8,093 bases of DNA, taken from NCBI GenBank assembly GCA_004555055.1, contig SFJN01000120.1, positions 1 to 8,093 on the forward strand, in the 5' to 3' direction. The DNA is from Bacteroidales bacterium (GTDB lineage: Bacteria; Bacteroidota; Bacteroidia; Bacteroidales; Bacteroidaceae). This document shows, in pieces, positions 5,291 through 8,093 of the stretch. Each line of letters begins with the position of its first letter. Positions within the stretch are counted from its first letter, which is position 1. The position numbers and the translations under genes were made by a program. A model generated the notes under the pieces. It did no database searches. It saw only the letters and a program-made list of their open reading frames with translations, and had not been told where the DNA came from.

Positions 5291-6523
5291 TCATTTCAGC
5301 AGCCGGTCGTAGAGGCGGAGGTAGTCGGTGTAGCGTTCGTCCTTGTCGAAATGTTTCAGGGCATAGTCCCTGCAGGGAGCCTGGTAGAATCTTTTGCCGC
5401 GGCCGATGATGGTGCGTGCCGCCTCGAGCATCGCCTCCACATCGCCCTGCTCCACCACCATCCCCGTGCGGCTCGTCACCGCCTCGATGCTGCCGCCGGT
5501 ATGGTACGTCACCACCGGTGTGCCGCAGGCAATGGCCTCAAGGTTCACCGTCGGATAGTTGTCTTGCCATGTAGGGTTCAGGAACACCTCCGCCAGGGAA
5601 TAGAGCTGTGCCAGTTCGTCGACGTTGTCGGTGCGGCATATTCCCACGACGTTCTTCGGCAGTTGCCGCCGCTGTTCCTCCGTCACCCCCACCATCACCA
5701 GCACCTCGTTTTTGCGGAGCATCGCCGCCAGCCTCATCAGGTCGTCCCATCCCTTCTCGCGGCACCAGATGCTCGCCACGGCAATCAGCACATGCTCCTG
5801 GTAGATGTGGTATTTATATCGGATCTCATCGTCGGCATAGGGTAGGAAGACCGAAAGGTTGATGCCGTTGTGGATCACCTTGAAACGGCTGTCCGCCATA
5901 AACGACTGTAGCATCTCGTCCTTCATCCATCCCGATACGGGCACCACCGTCAGCCGACCTTTCGGCAGGGAGGTGAAGGCCGCCCGTTTGTCGGCGAAGT
6001 TCTGCGCCGACCGGTCCTTCCACCAGCTGGTGGGGAAGAGCCTCCGCTGCGGACAGTTCCCGCATCCGCTTTTCCACTTCTGGCATCCGGCAAACGAATA
6101 GTAGTAGCAGTGTCCGGTATACGCCCAGCAGTCGTGGATGGTCCACACCACCGGCGTCTTGATTCCCGCCAGATAGCGGAAGAGGGTGGGATAATGCAGG
6201 AAGTACCCGTGTATGTTGTGCAGGTGAATGATGTCCGGCTGCAGGTCCTCAATCCGTTCCACGAGTTCGTGCGTGGCGCGTTCCGATGCCAGTCCGTGCC
6301 GGTCAAGGAGGCGCGTCATCAGCCCGTGCCATGCCACGCTCATCTTCCCTCCCACGGGCACCGTCTGCGATTTGCACGGCATCATCCCGTCGCGTCCGCG
6401 GCTGTAGGCGATGTAGCTCTCCCAGCCGTGTGCCATCGCCAGTTCCCCAATCTCCTGCACGATGCGGCCGGTGGAGGTGTTTCTTCGCAGCACGGGATTG
6501 ATCTGCAACAGTCTTTTCTGCAT
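5291..6523 (-). CDS. GT4-family glycosyltransferase with a Cys-rich insert (WcaC-like type)
   Basis: The predicted protein has 410 residues. NTSTGRIV (15-22) takes the place of the usual Gly-rich N-terminal loop, DIIHLHNIHGYFL (97-109) follows, and then WTIHDCWAYTGHC with a Cys-rich stretch: Cys132, Cys139, Cys147, Cys154 and Cys157. This IHDCW...GC.KWK.GCGNCPQ arrangement is known from colanic-acid-type and Bacteroidota capsule glycosyltransferases. The C-terminal donor-binding domain has REKGWDDL (255-262) and DNYPTVNLEA (321-330), where Asp321 replaces the first Glu of the E-x7-E motif and Glu329 is retained, then IACGTPVVTYHTGGS. It should transfer a sugar during repeat-unit assembly on the inner membrane; the donor is unknown. 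The start region is tandemly duplicated (see 6516-6557). The stop is TGA, directly before a 9-bp array. Confidence 0.91.
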   Translation of the reverse strand: MQKRLLQINPVLRRNTSTGRIVQEIGELAMAHGWESYIAYSRGRDGMMPCKSQTVPVGGKMSVAWHGLMTRLLDRHGLASERATHELVERIEDLQPDIIHLHNIHGYFLHYPTLFRYLAGIKTPVVWTIHDCWAYTGHCYYYSFAGCQKWKSGCGNCPQRRLFPTSWWKDRSAQNFADKRAAFTSLPKGRLTVVPVSGWMKDEMLQSFMADSRFKVIHNGINLSVFLPYADDEIRYKYHIYQEHVLIAVASIWCREKGWDDLMRLAAMLRKNEVLVMVGVTEEQRRQLPKNVVGICRTDNVDELAQLYSLAEVFLNPTWQDNYPTVNLEAIACGTPVVTYHTGGSIEAVTSRTGMVVEQGDVEAMLEAARTIIGRGKRFYQAPCRDYALKHFDKDERYTDYLRLYDRLLK

Positions 6524-6557
6524 ATTTACTATTTATTTCTGCATATTTACTATTTAT
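6516..6557. repeat. Perfect 21-bp tandem duplication of a translation start region
   Basis: Positions 6516-6536 and 6537-6557 are identical. The shared part includes CATATTTACTATTTAT, which in the gene direction ends in the ATG and CAG codons. The left copy holds the start codon of the glycosyltransferase (6521-6523); the right copy gives a second ATG at 6542-6544. As 21 is a multiple of three, the two ATGs share a frame, but a TAA at 6533-6535 separates them. Confidence 0.95.
6533..6544 (-). other. Three-codon upstream mini-ORF (Met-Gln-Lys-stop)
   Basis: The duplicated ATG at 6542-6544 is followed by CAG, AAA and TAA. The mini-ORF ends nine nucleotides before the glycosyltransferase ATG, with the same leader sequence (ATAAATAGTAAAT) before both starts. 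Ribosomes could start at either; whether it is translated is unknown. It may be a by-product of the duplication. Confidence 0.4.
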
Positions 6558-6665
6558 GTTTTAGGGGGAGGTATTAAAGAATTCGGATTGTCCGGAACCC
6601 CATACGCGGAGTTTTATTGAATGCGGATTTAACTGATTTATCTGATTTTCCAATTCCATCCGGCA
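6558..6665. other. AT-rich leader between array and glycosyltransferase start
   Basis: No gene is evident. The stretch has TTTTAGGGGGAGGTATT (6559-6575), which resembles TTTTTTAGGGGAGTGTATT near 516-534, and two in-phase 9-bp units, TTCGGA at 6582 and TCCGGA at 6591. It ends with ATCCGGC (6658-6664). No Bacteroidota -7 box was found on the minus strand. Confidence 0.4.
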
Positions 6666-6750
6666 TCCTCTAAAAATCCTCTTGAGTCCTCTCAAATCCT
6701 CTTGAGTCCTCTCAAATCCTCTTACGCCCTCTCAAATCCTCTAAAAATCT
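6666..6750. repeat. 10-bp TCCTCT tandem array with a 20-bp higher-order unit
   Basis: Cores start at 6666, 6677, 6687, 6697, 6707, 6717, 6727 (CCCTCT) and 6737; the first step is 11 bp and the rest are 10 bp. From 6677 the units alternate between TCCTCTTGAG and TCCTCTCAAA, so a 20-bp pair occurs twice perfectly (6677-6716) and a third time with changes (6717-6736). The array runs up to the stop codon of the upstream glycosyltransferase. Confidence 0.93.
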
Positions 6751-7896
6751 TCACCTCTCCACCGGAACGAGGTCCTCGAACAGTTCTTTCCACATCCCCA
6801 TCACGCGGGCCTCGGAATACTCGTCCACGACCTTACGGGCCTCATCGCTCATCCGTCGGCGGGCGTCGTCGTCGTCCATCATCCGCATCATTCCCTGTGC
6901 CAGGGCTGCGATGTCATCGTTCGGCACCAGGATGCCGTTTCTGCCGTCGCGGACGATGTCTTTCGGTCCGCATTTGAAGTCGAACGTCACCACCGGCAGG
7001 CCGCACGCCATGGCCTCTATCATCACCATCGGGAAACCCTCGTAGTGGCTGCTCATCACCAGCATAGCGCTGTCAGCATACTCCGCAGCGATGTCCTTTG
7101 TCGGAGCATTCACGCGGGCTGTAGTTTCCATCCCGTTATTGCGGATGAAGTTTTCCAACATGTCACGCCATTCGCCCTGCCCGAAGATGTCGAGCCTCCA
7201 ACCATCGTAACGTCCGGCCTCCTGCACCAGTCTCCAGGCCTGCAGCAGACGGTCGAAGCCCTTCTGATAGTCGAGCCTTCCCACGGCGATGATGCGTTTC
7301 CGCTCTCCCGTGCTCCGGTGGTCCCCCATCGGCAGTGCCGCATTCGGGATGACGGTGATGTTCGGCATCTCCCCCCAATATCCGCGGTCCTCGCGGGTGA
7401 GCACCACGAATCGGTCGAAGCGTCGCACGATGTCCTCATCCTGCCGTGTCCGCCGGCGGTCAATCCATCCCAGCAGTCCGTGGCGGCCATATTGCAGGCG
7501 GAAGAACTTGCAGAAGTGGAGTTCCAGCACCTTCCGGCTGCCGTCGGGTATGTCGGGGATGAACGACGACTCCGAGGGGTAGAGCGACACCACCACGTCC
7601 GCCCGTTCGCGCATCAGCAGTTGTGTCAGCCGTTTTTTGTGCAGTCGGCGGCGGCGCAGGTATCCGGCAATTTTCCGCAGCGGATGCTTGTCGTTGTCGT
7701 CCGAATAGTTGATGCCGAGGTCCACCATCCTCACCCCTTCCGGTACGGGGTAGAACGGTGGCCGTCCCTTCTGGTCGGTGGTGACAATCATCACTTCCCA
7801 TCCGAGCCTCTCCACCATCCACCGTATCTTGTTGAGCATCACCCGCTCCATCCCGCCGGGGTTATAGACAGAATGGTTACAATAGATGATTTTCAT
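6751..7896 (-). CDS. GT4-family glycosyltransferase
   Basis: The predicted protein has 381 residues. The start MKIIYCNHSVYNPGGMERV carries the Gly-Gly loop (14-15) that is common in GT4 enzymes. The donor-binding domain has AVGRLDYQKGFDRLL (204-218), DIFGQGEWRDML (236-247) and the E-x7-E motif from Glu286 to Glu294 in EGFPMVMIE, followed by AMACGLPVVTFDFKCGPKDIV. The last part is typical of Bacteroidota capsule glycosyltransferases. There is no signal peptide or transmembrane helix, so it works at the cytosolic face of the membrane. Its ATG overlaps the TGA of the acyltransferase (ATGA, 4 bp shared), suggesting translational coupling. The gene is GC-rich, about 60% where counted, in sharp contrast to the upstream neighbour. 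Confidence 0.92.
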   Translation of the reverse strand: MKIIYCNHSVYNPGGMERVMLNKIRWMVERLGWEVMIVTTDQKGRPPFYPVPEGVRMVDLGINYSDDNDKHPLRKIAGYLRRRRLHKKRLTQLLMRERADVVVSLYPSESSFIPDIPDGSRKVLELHFCKFFRLQYGRHGLLGWIDRRRTRQDEDIVRRFDRFVVLTREDRGYWGEMPNITVIPNAALPMGDHRSTGERKRIIAVGRLDYQKGFDRLLQAWRLVQEAGRYDGWRLDIFGQGEWRDMLENFIRNNGMETTARVNAPTKDIAAEYADSAMLVMSSHYEGFPMVMIEAMACGLPVVTFDFKCGPKDIVRDGRNGILVPNDDIAALAQGMMRMMDDDDARRRMSDEARKVVDEYSEARVMGMWKELFEDLVPVER

Positions 7897-8093
7897 AATG
7901 AGTCTTCAGGGCCTATTCTTCGAATTATCTTTGCAGGATTACCACCAATGATACAATCTGCAGGAAAACTTTTTGTTACGACAGAACCAGCAGCAACAAT
8001 ACTTCTTGCCCCTATTGTCACACCCTTTAATATGATACAATTAACACCAATAAAGACATCATCCTCTATGACAATAGGTTTGGACACACCCCA
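7893..8093 (-). CDS. Hexapeptide-repeat O-acyltransferase, C-terminal part (cut by window edge)
   Basis: The frame is open to the window edge and begins WGVSKPIVIEDDVFIG; a GTG at 8085-8087 lies inside the frame and is not the likely start. The 66 visible residues are the end of a left-handed beta-helix: hydrophobic-x-x-G repeats in PIVIEDDVFIGVNCIILKGVTIGARSIVAAGSVVTKSF, then the closing loop FPADCIIGGNPAKIIRRI. This GNPAKIIR ending is characteristic of the maltose/galactoside acetyltransferase group, including WcaF-like enzymes. It would transfer an acetyl group to a sugar of the polymer or a precursor (family knowledge). The catalytic His should lie beyond the window. The segment is AT-rich: 67 of 173 bases (7921-8093) are G or C, about 39%, unlike all downstream genes. 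Confidence 0.88.
   Translation of the reverse strand, partial: WGVSKPIVIEDDVFIGVNCIILKGVTIGARSIVAAGSVVTKSFPADCIIGGNPAKIIRRIGPEDSL

Overview
This 8.1 kb window looks like part of a surface-polysaccharide (capsule or exopolysaccharide) biosynthesis locus from a GC-rich member of the Bacteroidota, most likely Bacteroidales. The reasons are a Wza-type export lipoprotein with a Bacteroidales-like N-terminus (VYLQDM after the lipidated Cys), a short PglC-like sugar transferase, several GT4 glycosyltransferases, and start regions that mostly lack Shine-Dalgarno sequences but are A-rich. The genus cannot be fixed from the sequence.

All genes lie on the minus strand, so transcription runs from right to left. 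In that order they are: the C-terminus of a hexapeptide-repeat acyltransferase (cut by the window edge); three GT4 glycosyltransferases; an initiating phosphoglycosyl transferase; a PqqD-like protein; a PF14907-type nucleotidyltransferase; an HPr-kinase-like P-loop protein; and the N-terminus of a polysaccharide export lipoprotein (cut by the left edge). A plausible pathway is that the phosphoglycosyl transferase loads the first sugar phosphate onto undecaprenyl phosphate, the GT4 enzymes extend it, the acyltransferase decorates it, and the Wza-like protein exports the polymer. The PqqD / nucleotidyltransferase / HprK-like trio resembles modules found with peptide-modification systems, but no precursor peptide could be recognised here.

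The most unusual feature is the intergenic DNA. Every gap between genes, seven of seven, contains a short-period tandem array. One family has a strict 9-bp period with a palindromic hexamer core (TCCGGA or TCTAGA plus 3 variable bases). The second has a 10-bp period (TCCTCT plus 4 bases, AGAGGA in the mRNA sense). A third, 19-bp family sits upstream of the export gene. Each main array starts within about 0-16 nt of the stop codon of the upstream gene and ends at least about 20 nt before the next start, so the arrays are anchored to 3' ends. The only gene junction without an array is the ATGA overlap between the acyltransferase and the first glycosyltransferase, which is also where base composition changes sharply (about 39% GC to about 60%). 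No rRNA, tRNA, insertion sequence or CRISPR array was seen.
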